Shown one piece after another: positions 7,554-15,395 of a stretch of 64,000 nt of DNA (position 1 is its first letter; each line of letters opens with the position of its first letter). Source of the stretch: Tahibacter sp042701255 (GTDB taxonomy: Bacteria; Pseudomonadota; Gammaproteobacteria; Xanthomonadales; Rhodanobacteraceae); NCBI RefSeq assembly GCF_042701255.1, contig NZ_CP170554.1, forward strand, positions 5,766,001-5,830,000, read 5' to 3'. Below the pieces are notes generated by a model. That model did not search any database, was not told the DNA's origin, and worked only from the letters and a program-made list of their open reading frames with translations. Both the position numbers and the translations under genes were made by a program.

Positions 7554-8636
7554 GTGTCCATCGCCGCCAGCTTCGAAATCGAATACCTGCAATACCTGGA
7601 TGCGGACGGCAAACTCGTCCGCAACGACCTGCCCGAGTTCGCGCGCGACACGCGCCAGCTCGTGGAGCTGTACAAGACCATGAGCTTCGTGCGTGTGTTC
7701 GACGGCAAGGCCGTCGCGCTGCAGCGTACCGGCAAGCTCGGCACCTACGCCTCGTGCCTAGGCCACGAAGCGGCCCATGTCGCGATCGGCTCGGCCATGC
7801 ACGTCGACGACGTGTTCGCGCCGATGTATCGCGAATACGGCGCCCAGTTCGTACGCGGCGTGAAGCCGCGCGAAGTGCTGATGTACTGGGGCGGCGACGA
7901 GCGCGGCAACGACTTCTCCGGCCCGGCGCACGATTTCCCGTGGTGCGTGCCGATCGCGACGCAGTGCCTGCACGCAGCCGGCGCGGCAATGGCGTTCAAG
8001 ATCCGCAAGGAGCCGCGCGTGGCGGTCAGCGTCGTCGGCGACGGCGGCTCGTCCAAGGCCGACTTCTATTCGGCGATCAACATGGCCGGCGCGCAGACCC
8101 TGCCCTACGTCAGCGTCATCGTGAACAATCAGTGGGCCATCTCGGTACCGCGCTCGGCCCAGACCGGCGCCAAGACGCTCGCACAGAAAGGCATCGCTGC
8201 CGGCCTCGAATGCCTGCAGGTCGACGGCAACGATCTGATCGCGATGCGCACGGCCATGGACTACGCGATCAAGCGCGCACGCCACGGCCACGGCGGCATG
8301 GTCATCGAAGCGGTCACCTATCGCCTGTCCGACCACACCACGGCCGACGACGCGCGCCGCTATCGCCCCGATGCCGAAGTCAAATCCGCCTGGGAGCGCG
8401 AGCCGCTGAAGCGCCTGCGCAACTACCTCGTCGCGCAGAACGCCTGGAGCGACAAGCACGAGGAAGCCTGGAAGGCCGAGTGCGAAAAGATTGTCGACAT
8501 CGAGGTCAACGCCTATCTCGAAACCAAGGTGCAGCCGGTCGAGGCGATGTTCGACTACGTCTATGCCGAGCTGCCGGTCGATCTGCAGGAGCAGCGCGCG
8601 CAGGTGCTGGAACTGGAACAGGCGCGCAAACACTGA
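7554..8636 (+). CDS. pdhA: 2-oxo-acid (pyruvate/branched-chain) dehydrogenase E1 component, alpha subunit
   Basis: With the beta subunit this forms the thiamine-diphosphate-dependent E1 of a 2-oxo-acid dehydrogenase complex, decarboxylating the oxo acid and passing the acyl group to lipoyl-E2. The ThDP motif runs from GDGGSSKADFYSAINMAG to NNQWAIS (the GDG...NN signature). The N-terminus (LQYLDADGKLVR) and the segment FDGKAVALQRTGKLGTYASC are typical of alpha2beta2-type E1 alpha chains. GTG 7554 is chosen because GGAGG lies 7 bp upstream; the open frame extends to 7401 but that part has no protein character. The product is 360 residues. E1 beta and E2 follow; an E3 gene is not in the window. 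Whether pyruvate or branched-chain oxo acids are the substrate cannot be settled from sequence. Confidence 0.9.
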   Translation: MSIAASFEIEYLQYLDADGKLVRNDLPEFARDTRQLVELYKTMSFVRVFDGKAVALQRTGKLGTYASCLGHEAAHVAIGSAMHVDDVFAPMYREYGAQFVRGVKPREVLMYWGGDERGNDFSGPAHDFPWCVPIATQCLHAAGAAMAFKIRKEPRVAVSVVGDGGSSKADFYSAINMAGAQTLPYVSVIVNNQWAISVPRSAQTGAKTLAQKGIAAGLECLQVDGNDLIAMRTAMDYAIKRARHGHGGMVIEAVTYRLSDHTTADDARRYRPDAEVKSAWEREPLKRLRNYLVAQNAWSDKHEEAWKAECEKIVDIEVNAYLETKVQPVEAMFDYVYAELPVDLQEQRAQVLELEQARKH

Positions 8637-8639
8637 TGC

Positions 8640-8836
8640 GGCAAGCCTTCTCCCCCGAGCCCGCTCGGAGGAGAAGGTCGGGTGAAGGCAGAAAACCCAG
8701 CGAACTACAGCCGGCGGTTTTCGCGACAGCAGTCAAAGCGGCATGGACGTCGCGGCGACTCACGCAACTGCGCTGCCGCTCCGGGCTTCTGCCCTCACCC
8801 CCGATTCCCTCCTCCGCGCAGCGCGCGAAAGAGGGA
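8640..8836. repeat. intergenic inverted-repeat pair between E1 alpha and E1 beta genes
   Basis: The left part (CCTTCTCCC...GGAGAAGG then TCGGGTGAAGG, 8645-8686) is itself a hairpin, and its distal portion is echoed in reverse by GCCCTCACCCCCGATTCCC (about 8790-8808) and CCTCC...GAGGG at 8811-8836. The 236-bp gap holds no gene. The unit resembles short dispersed intergenic palindromes common in xanthomonads and may stabilise or attenuate the operon transcript. Confidence 0.55.
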
Positions 8837-8872
8837 TAAATACACACATATATTTTTGTCGGGAGCGTTTTC

Positions 8873-9853
8873 ATGGCGCAAGTAACCCTGATCGAAGCCC
8901 TGACCATGGCCATGGCGCACGAGATGGCCAAGGACCCTTCGGTCGTCGTGCTCGGCGAAGACGTCGGCATCAACGGCGGCGTGTTCCGCGCGACCGCCGG
9001 CCTCAGCGACAAGTTCGGCCCGCTGCGCGTGCTCGACACGCCGCTGGACGAAACCACGATCGCCGGCATCGCCGTCGGCATGGCCGCGCAGGGCATGAAG
9101 CCGATCGCCGAAGCGCAGTTCGACGGCTTCGTCTATCCGATGGTCGACCACATCGTCTGCCACGCGGCACGCTTCCGCACCCGCACGCGCGGCCGCCTGA
9201 CCTGCCCGCTCGTGCTGCGCGTGCCCTGGGGCGGCGGCATCCGCGCGCCGGAACACCATTCCGAGGCCAACGAATCCACTTTCACGAACGTGCCGGGCCT
9301 GCGCGTCGTGCTGCCGTCGTCGCCGTCGCGCGCCTACGGCCTGCTGCTCGCGGCGATCCGCGATCCGGATCCGGTGATCTTCTTCGAGCCCAAGCGCATC
9401 TACCGCCAGTACAAGGAAGAAGTCGCCGACGACGGCGAAGCCTTGCCGCTGGACGTCTGCTTCGTGCTGCGCGACGGCAGCGACGTGACCCTGGTGACCT
9501 GGGGCGCGCAGGTCAAGGAAGCACTGGAAGCCGCCGACGCGCTCGCGAAGGAAGGCATCAGCGCGGAAGTCATCGACGTCGCGACACTGAAGCCGCTGGA
9601 CTTCGACACCATCCACGAATCGGTGAAGAAGACCGGCCGCTGCGTCATCGTGCACGAGGCGCCGCGTACGGCCGGCTTCGGTGCCGAGGTCGCGGCGCGT
9701 CTTGCCGAGCACGCGATGTACGACCTCGTCGCACCGGTCGAGCGCGTGACCGGCTACGACACGCACATCCCGCTGTTCCGCCTCGAGATGAAATACCTGC
9801 CCAGCGTCGAGCGCATCGTCGCCGCGGCCAAGCGCACCCTGGCGGCGAGCTGA
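8873..9853 (+). CDS. pdhB: 2-oxo-acid dehydrogenase E1 component, beta subunit
   Basis: This is the partner of the alpha chain; the beta chain shapes the second half of the ThDP site and the E2 docking surface. ATG 8873 has GGGAG 7-11 bp upstream. The 326-residue product starts AQVTLIEALTMAMAHEMAKD and shows the family segments VLGEDVGINGGVFRATAGL, FGPLRVLDTPLDETTIAGIA (ThDP-contacting Glu region), PEHHSEANESTF, and the C-terminal transketolase domain VTLVTWGAQVKEALEAAD through VIDVATLKPLDFDTIHES. It lies 236 bp after the alpha gene, a gap filled by an inverted-repeat element. An AT-rich stretch (8838-8857) just before the ribosome site could hold a second promoter. Full length, no anomaly. 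Confidence 0.95.
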   Translation: MAQVTLIEALTMAMAHEMAKDPSVVVLGEDVGINGGVFRATAGLSDKFGPLRVLDTPLDETTIAGIAVGMAAQGMKPIAEAQFDGFVYPMVDHIVCHAARFRTRTRGRLTCPLVLRVPWGGGIRAPEHHSEANESTFTNVPGLRVVLPSSPSRAYGLLLAAIRDPDPVIFFEPKRIYRQYKEEVADDGEALPLDVCFVLRDGSDVTLVTWGAQVKEALEAADALAKEGISAEVIDVATLKPLDFDTIHESVKKTGRCVIVHEAPRTAGFGAEVAARLAEHAMYDLVAPVERVTGYDTHIPLFRLEMKYLPSVERIVAAAKRTLAAS

Positions 9854-9854
9854 G

Positions 9855-10211
9855 GTGCACGCCGTGCTGCTGCGCGACTACCGCACGCAGTACCACGATC
9901 CCGTGCGCTTCGCGCGCGGCGAGCGCGTGCAGGTCGGCGCGCGCGACACGGAATGGCCCGAATTCCTCTGGGCCACCGACGCGGCCGGCCGCAGCGGCTG
10001 GGTACACCAGGATTATCTCGGCGGCGACCACGGCGACGTCGCTGCCGCGCGCGACTACAGCGCGCGCGAACTCGACGCCGATGCGGGCCAGCCCGTGCGC
10101 CTGATCGAACAGGCCGGCGGCTGGTGGTGGGCCGAGGACGCGCGCGGCGAACAGGGCTGGCTGCCGGCGCGCGACCTGCGCATCGACGGCGACACGACGG
10201 CGGCAGACTGA
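9855..10211 (+). CDS. small SH3-like domain protein inside the dehydrogenase operon
   Basis: GTG 9855 begins one base after the E1 beta stop, so translation is probably coupled. The 118-residue cytoplasmic protein is made of two bacterial SH3-like units: residues ~1-55 (VLLRDYRTQYHDPVRFARG, then FLWATDAAGRSGWVHQDYL) and ~60-110 (ARDYSARELDADAGQPVRLI, then WWWAEDARGEQGWLPARDL). Each has the strand-turn-GW[VL]P/HxxYL ending of variant SH3 folds. Proteins of this shape bind peptides or mediate docking. Placement between E1 beta and E2 suggests a role with the complex, for instance in assembly, but this is inference from position only. No signal peptide. Confidence 0.75.
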   Translation: MHAVLLRDYRTQYHDPVRFARGERVQVGARDTEWPEFLWATDAAGRSGWVHQDYLGGDHGDVAAARDYSARELDADAGQPVRLIEQAGGWWWAEDARGEQGWLPARDLRIDGDTTAAD

Positions 10212-10347
10212 AGCCCATGCGCCGCCCTTCTTCTTCATCGCGCCCTGCGCCGGCCCTGCCGTCGCAAGGCCATCGGCTTGACTCACGAACAGCGCCGGGC
10301 CGGCTGCGGCCGTGCGCTGCACCCACGGCACAGGAACGAGGCGACGC

Positions 10348-11769
10348 ATGAGCACGATCAAGACATTTTTCCTGCCCGATCTCGGCGAAGGACTGCCCGA
10401 CGCCACGATCGTCGAGTGGGCCGTCAAGGAAGGCGAGGTCGTGCGCCTGGACGCACCGCTCGTGTCGATGGAAACCGCCAAGGCCGTCGTCGAAGTGCCC
10501 TCGCCGTTCTCCGGCAAGGTCGTCAAGCTGCACGGCAGGAACGGCGACGTCATCAACACCGGCGCGGCGCTCGTCGAGATCGAGCTCGATCCGAACCTGC
10601 CGCAGCGCGCCGAGGCGCAGGACACCGGCCACCATCACGGCGCGCCGGCCAAGGCGCCCGAACCCGCGCTGCCCAAGGGCGCCGGCGAACCGGTGCCGTC
10701 GCATGAACCGGCCAAGGTCATCGCTTCCGACGAAGGCGGCGAGATCAGGACCGGCCAGGCCAAGCCGCGCGAGGACGCCGGCACCGTCGTCGGCGCGATG
10801 GAAGCGAGCAACCGCGTCGTCGCCGAACAGGCCATATCGATAGGCGGCGTCAAGGCCATGCCGGCCGTGCGCGCCCTGGCCAAGAAGCTCGGCGTGGATC
10901 TCGCGCGTGTCGCGCCGAGCGGCGCCGGCGGCGTGGTCACGATGAACGACGTCAAGGATGCGGCGAGCCGCGGCAGCGCGCGCATCGGCGCCGCGCCGGC
11001 ACCTGCCGCAGCTCCGGTCGCTGCAGCACCGACGGCCCCCGCACCGGCCGCCGCCGTCGCGCCGCAACGCACGACCCTGTCGGCTTCCGGCCAGCCCATG
11101 CGCACGGCACCGCCGAGCGCTGCGCCGGCGCTGGGTCAGCCCGAACAGCTCAAGGGCGTACGCCGCAACATGGCGCGCGTCATGGCCGACGCCCACGCCA
11201 AGGTCGTGCCGACCACGCTCTGCGACGACGCCGATCTGCATGCCTGGCTGCCGGGCAACGACATCACCGTGCGCCTGCTGCGCGCGCTCGTGCGCGCCTG
11301 CAAGACCGTGCCGGCGCTGAATGCCTGGTTCGACGGCGACAACCTCACGCGCACCCTGCATCCGCACGTCGACGTCGGCATCGCCGTCGATACCGAGGAC
11401 GGCCTGTTCGTGCCGGCGCTGCGCAATGCCGACGTGCTCGATGCGGCCGGCCTGCGCCAGGCCATCAACCGCCTGCGCGACGCGGTCAAGAACCGCAGCA
11501 TTCCGCCCGACGAGCTCAAGGGCTATACGATTTCCCTGTCCAACTTCGGCGTGTTCGCCGGCCGCTATGCGACACCGGTCGTCGTGCCGCCCTGCGTCGC
11601 GATCGTCGCTGCAGGCAAGCTGCGCCACGAACTCGTGCCGGTCATGGGCGGCGTGGAAACGCACCGCCTGATGCCGCTGTCGCTGACCTTCGACCATCGC
11701 GCCGCGACCGGCGGCGAGGCCGCGCGCTTCCTCAAGGCCCTGCTCGACGATCTCGCGCTGGCCAGCTGA
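10348..11769 (+). CDS. pdhC: 2-oxo-acid dehydrogenase E2 component (dihydrolipoamide acyltransferase)
   Basis: The E2 core accepts the acyl group on its swinging lipoyl arm and transfers it to CoA. ATG 10348 has GAGG 7 bp upstream; an earlier ATG at 10312 adds an implausible leader. Domains are: one lipoyl domain (~1-78; lipoylated Lys in METAKAVVEV), an Ala/Pro-rich linker, a peripheral subunit-binding domain (~172-207; MPAVRALAKKLGVDLARVAP and GAGGVVTMNDVKDA), a second Ala/Pro linker, and the catalytic domain (~270-473). The usual active-site signature HxxxDG reads DHRAATGGE here, so the Asp position is Thr. The catalytic domain otherwise appears complete (DVGIAVDTEDGLFVPALRNA; ISLSNFGVFAGRYATPVV). 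Last gene of the operon visible here. Confidence 0.93.
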   Translation: MSTIKTFFLPDLGEGLPDATIVEWAVKEGEVVRLDAPLVSMETAKAVVEVPSPFSGKVVKLHGRNGDVINTGAALVEIELDPNLPQRAEAQDTGHHHGAPAKAPEPALPKGAGEPVPSHEPAKVIASDEGGEIRTGQAKPREDAGTVVGAMEASNRVVAEQAISIGGVKAMPAVRALAKKLGVDLARVAPSGAGGVVTMNDVKDAASRGSARIGAAPAPAAAPVAAAPTAPAPAAAVAPQRTTLSASGQPMRTAPPSAAPALGQPEQLKGVRRNMARVMADAHAKVVPTTLCDDADLHAWLPGNDITVRLLRALVRACKTVPALNAWFDGDNLTRTLHPHVDVGIAVDTEDGLFVPALRNADVLDAAGLRQAINRLRDAVKNRSIPPDELKGYTISLSNFGVFAGRYATPVVVPPCVAIVAAGKLRHELVPVMGGVETHRLMPLSLTFDHRAATGGEAARFLKALLDDLALAS

Positions 11770-11988
11770 TCCCGCCCGTCGCGCCGGCAGGCCCGGTGCG
11801 ACGGCTGGTCGGCGTCCGGCCCTGGAAGCCGACGGCCGCCGTACGCGGCGGAACTTTGCAATGACGGCCGCAGCCTCCTAGAGTCGCGGGGCTGCCGGGC
11901 GAGCGCGTCCGGCTGGTTTTCAGGAAAGCCGCAGGACTCGGACGCCGCAAGATCGGCATTGCTCAGATCTGTCTCAGGGGAAAATCTC

Positions 11989-12537
11989 ATGTCGCACAAC
12001 CCGTACGCGCCGCCGCAGGCGCGCGTGGTCGCACGTGCCACCGTCGGTGACGATGCGTCGGCGATCCGTCGCGAAGGCAATGTCGTCGTGCTCGCGCCGA
12101 ACGCCGAACTGCCGCCGCGCTGCGTCCGCTGCAACGCCGACGCCGCGGAACCGATCAAGACGCGCACCCTGTATTGGCACACGCCCTGGCTTTACACCCT
12201 GGTCATCATCAGCCCGCTGATCTACCTGATCGCCGCGCTGATCGCGCGCAAGAGCGTGAAGCTGCATCCGGGCCTGTGCACCGAGCACCTCGTCCTGCGC
12301 CGCAACGTCGTTCTCGGCAGCTGGATCGCGGCGCTGGCCGGCATGGCGCTGATCGTGGTCGGCATCGGCCAGTCCAGCGGAGCAGCCTCGCTCGTCGGCA
12401 TAGTGCTGATACTGGCCGGGATCATCGTCGGCATGGTCAAAGGCCGCATCGTCTACGCCTCGCACATCGACGAGCGCCGCATCGAGATCAAGGGCTGCTC
12501 GGAACCTTTCCTCGCCTCGCTGCCGCGACGCCGCTGA
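11989..12537 (+). CDS. small membrane protein with N-terminal Cys pair, unknown function
   Basis: ATG 11989 follows an AGGGG ribosome site at 11976-11980; the upstream ATG-equivalent in frame at 11959 lacks one. The 182-residue product starts MSHNPYAPPQARV, a Tyr/Pro-rich start common in small DUF membrane proteins of this group. It then has a short cytosolic domain with CVRC (residues ~45-48) and possibly a third Cys (GLCTEH), then hydrophobic segments at ~67-83, ~109-128 and ~131-150. The CVRC pair suggests a minimal zinc-ribbon or redox site. The C-terminus is a short cytosolic strand-rich tail (GRIVYASHIDERRIEIKG). No recognised family. It stands alone between the dehydrogenase operon and the propeller genes. 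Confidence 0.7.
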   Translation: MSHNPYAPPQARVVARATVGDDASAIRREGNVVVLAPNAELPPRCVRCNADAAEPIKTRTLYWHTPWLYTLVIISPLIYLIAALIARKSVKLHPGLCTEHLVLRRNVVLGSWIAALAGMALIVVGIGQSSGAASLVGIVLILAGIIVGMVKGRIVYASHIDERRIEIKGCSEPFLASLPRRR

Positions 12538-12571
12538 TCACGCCGGGCGCGGTTTTGCGTTCTGGTTGCTC

Positions 12572-15139
12572 ATGAATAAGTCCCGTGTTTTCCGCACCTG
12601 TCTGATCGTCGCGGCCATCGCCGCCCTGCCGGCCGCGGCCGGAGCTGCCGAACTCGAAATCGTCAACCGAACGACCCTGGTCGGCGCAATCGACAGCAAC
12701 GGCGACAGCTCGGCGCCGCACAGCGCCAGCTTCGACGGCCGCTACGCGCTGTTCAGCTCGCGCGCGAGCAATCTGGTTCCCGGCGACACGAACGGCCGCG
12801 CCGATCTGTTCCTGCACGACGCGCAGACCCATACGCTGGAACGCGTCAGCGTCGGCAATGACGGCGCGCAAGCCAACGGCGAGGTAGGAACTGTCGGCAG
12901 CGTGTCCGACGACGGCCGCTACGTCGTATTCGACTCGAAGGCGACCAACCTCGTGCCCGGCGCCACGAGCGGCGTACGCCAGATTTATCTGCGCGACCGC
13001 AGCAACGGCACGACGACCCTGTTGAGCCGTATCGGCAACTCGCCGACGCCGTTGGAAAGCGCCAATCCACGCCTGAGCGGCGATGGCCGCTATGTCGTGT
13101 TCGAGAGCAGTTCGGCGCTGGTCGCCGAGGACGACAACGACGAGCGCGACGTCTACCGGCTCGACCGCAGCGACGGCAGCCTCGAGCTGATCTCCGTATC
13201 CGCCGATGGGCGCCGCGGCAACAACGCCAGCTACGACCCGCAGATATCCGCCGACGGCAGCAGCGTGCTGTTCTACACCTGGGCCAACAACCTCGTCCCC
13301 GGCGATGTCGACAACAGCCGGGACCTGCTGCTGCGCAAACCCACCGCCGGCACGACGCAGCGCGTCAGCGTCAATTCCACCGGCGCGGGCTTCGCGAGTT
13401 TCCCCCTTGCGGCAAACCAGGCCCTGACGGCCGATGGCCGCTATGCGCTGTTCAACACCTACCAGCCGGCCGTCGCCGGCGACACCAACGGCGCGAGCGA
13501 CGGCTATCGCTTCGATAGCGCGGATGGCAGCGTACAGCGCGTGACGCTCGGGGTGAGCCACACACAACTCACGGACTACTCCAGCGCCAACGCGATTTCC
13601 CGCGACGGGCGCTGGCTGCTGATGCACAGCAGCGACCCCGATCTGCCCGGCGCCTCGGGCTCGTCGAGAAGACACTATCTGTGCGATCTGTCCGACGGCG
13701 TCGTCTATCTGGTCGGGTTTCATACGGGCGGCATGCAAGCACAGGACGAAACCGATGGCGGGGCGTTGTCCGGCGACGGCAATATCGTGTTCGCGAGTTC
13801 ACGCAACGACGGACTAGCCGACGATGACCACAACGACATGCACGATGCACTGCGTTACCGGTCCGACTTAGTGCGGAGCGAGCGCCTGAGCCTGCCGCAC
13901 GCAGGATCAGCCGGCGCGTTCGCCAACGGTCACAGCGGCGCTGCCGATACCGGCTTCGACCTCAGCGCCGACGGCCGCTACGTCGTCTTCGACTCGGACG
14001 CCGACAATCTCGTCGTCGGCGACTTCAACGGCGTCGGCGATGTCTTCCTACGCGACCGTCTGCTCGGGGAGACCCTGCGCATCAGCCGACGCGCAGGCGG
14101 CGCGGAAACCCATTGCCGCAGCTTCTCTCCGAAAATCAGTCGTGACGGCCGCTATATCGTGTTCGTCAGTTGCGATGCCTTGACTCCCTACACCTTCGGT
14201 GGTTCGTACGAAGTCTTCCGTTACGACCGCCAGACCTCGCAGATGAGGCTGGTCAGCCAGGGGATGGTTGGGCTGAGCTCCGGTGGGCTCAACACGCACC
14301 CCAGCATTTCCGATGACGGGCGCTATGTGGCGTTCTCGAGTTCCGCCGCACTGGTCGCCGGCGACGAGAATGGCTTCCGGGACTGTTTCGTGCGCGACAT
14401 GGACAGCGGCGTCAACGTGCTCGCCAGCCGCACGCCGGACGGCAATGGGAGTAACTGGGACTCGCTCGTGCAGCGCCTTTCGGGCGACGGGCGCTATCTG
14501 CTGTTCACCAGCAACGCCAGCAATCTCGTCGCCGGCGACACCAACGGTGCCAGCGACGGTTTCGTGTTCGACCGCCTGGCGCAGACGGTGGAGCGGGTCA
14601 CCCTCGGCAACGCCGGCCTCGAACCCGACGGCTCCAGCTATCCCACCGACATCTCGCGCGACGGCCGTCTGGTCGCCTTCACCAGCAATGCGCCGAATCT
14701 GACCGGCGCGACACCGATACCGTACAGCCGTGCATTCGTGCGCGACCGCCTCAACGGAACGACGGAACAGATCAACCGGCGCAACGACGGCGAACTGCTG
14801 AACGGCGGCAGCAGCGACCCCAAGCTGTCCGACGACGGCAATCGCGTCGTCTTCAGATCTTCCGCCACCAATAGCGGATTACCGGCAGCCTCGGGCCTCG
14901 TGTTTCGCTACTTCCTTTATGAACGCGCTGAGCGCCGCCTGAGTTCTCTCGCCGCGTTCGGCGAAAACGACTACGCGCTCAATCAGCCCGCCTTGTCCGG
15001 TGACGGCGACCATTTTGTCTTCAGCACGCGCAAGGCCGACCTCGTCGCCGACGACGGCAACAACCAGTTCAGCGACGTGTTCCTCGCGCAACGACTCAGC
15101 GACTTCCTGTTCGCCGACGGCTACGAAGCGGCCGAGTGA
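12572..15139 (+). CDS. secreted TolB/PD40-type beta-propeller protein with FADGYE tail
   Basis: The 855-residue product has a Sec signal peptide (SRVFRTCLIVAAIAALPAAA then GAAELEIV). The rest is a chain of about 14-16 PD40-like repeats with the core S.DGRYV[VL]F.S followed by NLV.GD.NG..DVFLRDR..G.T.RVS, each coding one blade of a beta-propeller. Together they should make two stacked propellers outside the inner membrane. The last residues (DFLFADGYEAAE) match the short C-terminal FxDG[FY][EQ] tail also found on the next gene. Start ATG 12572 is preferred to a TTG six bases earlier. It is the first of two tandem paralogues; both begin [AD]LE[IL]V[NS]R. Substrate or partner unknown. Confidence 0.85.
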   Translation: MNKSRVFRTCLIVAAIAALPAAAGAAELEIVNRTTLVGAIDSNGDSSAPHSASFDGRYALFSSRASNLVPGDTNGRADLFLHDAQTHTLERVSVGNDGAQANGEVGTVGSVSDDGRYVVFDSKATNLVPGATSGVRQIYLRDRSNGTTTLLSRIGNSPTPLESANPRLSGDGRYVVFESSSALVAEDDNDERDVYRLDRSDGSLELISVSADGRRGNNASYDPQISADGSSVLFYTWANNLVPGDVDNSRDLLLRKPTAGTTQRVSVNSTGAGFASFPLAANQALTADGRYALFNTYQPAVAGDTNGASDGYRFDSADGSVQRVTLGVSHTQLTDYSSANAISRDGRWLLMHSSDPDLPGASGSSRRHYLCDLSDGVVYLVGFHTGGMQAQDETDGGALSGDGNIVFASSRNDGLADDDHNDMHDALRYRSDLVRSERLSLPHAGSAGAFANGHSGAADTGFDLSADGRYVVFDSDADNLVVGDFNGVGDVFLRDRLLGETLRISRRAGGAETHCRSFSPKISRDGRYIVFVSCDALTPYTFGGSYEVFRYDRQTSQMRLVSQGMVGLSSGGLNTHPSISDDGRYVAFSSSAALVAGDENGFRDCFVRDMDSGVNVLASRTPDGNGSNWDSLVQRLSGDGRYLLFTSNASNLVAGDTNGASDGFVFDRLAQTVERVTLGNAGLEPDGSSYPTDISRDGRLVAFTSNAPNLTGATPIPYSRAFVRDRLNGTTEQINRRNDGELLNGGSSDPKLSDDGNRVVFRSSATNSGLPAASGLVFRYFLYERAERRLSSLAAFGENDYALNQPALSGDGDHFVFSTRKADLVADDGNNQFSDVFLAQRLSDFLFADGYEAAE

Positions 15140-15150
15140 TCGTCGATCGA

Positions 15151-15185
15151 CATGACGGCGGCTGCGGATCGCAGCCGCCGTCATG
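15151..15185 (+). terminator. 16-bp perfect hairpin after the first propeller gene
   Basis: CATGACGGCGGCTGCG (15151-15166) and its exact complement (15170-15185) surround a 3-nt loop, starting 11 bp after the stop codon at 15139. There is no downstream T-tract, so it may terminate weakly or protect the mRNA 3' end. Confidence 0.6.
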
Positions 15186-15359
15186 GTGCCGGCATCGAAC
15201 GCCGCGTACGGCGTCGACGTGCAAACCGCATAACTTCCTTTTGACACCCACACCGAACGTCACGTTGCCGAAGTTGCGCGGCAACGTGCGCGCAGTGGAT
15301 TTGCATACCTGTATAACATCCTGTTGACGCCCAAGCCGGAGTGCGTGGGCAAGATTCGC

Positions 15360-15379
15360 GGCCCTGGAAAACCAGGGCC
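15360..15379 (+). promoter_or_regulatory. leader hairpin just upstream of the second propeller gene
   Basis: GGCCCTGG AAAA CCAGGGCC forms an 8-bp stem with an AAAA loop, ending 5 bp before the AAGGA ribosome site. It could modulate translation initiation or protect the 5' end. Upstream, ATAAC[TA]TCCT[TG]TTGAC occurs twice (about 15231-15246 and 15312-15327), which may mark duplicated promoter sequence. Confidence 0.4.
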
Positions 15380-15395
15380 ATTCCAAGGATGCATG

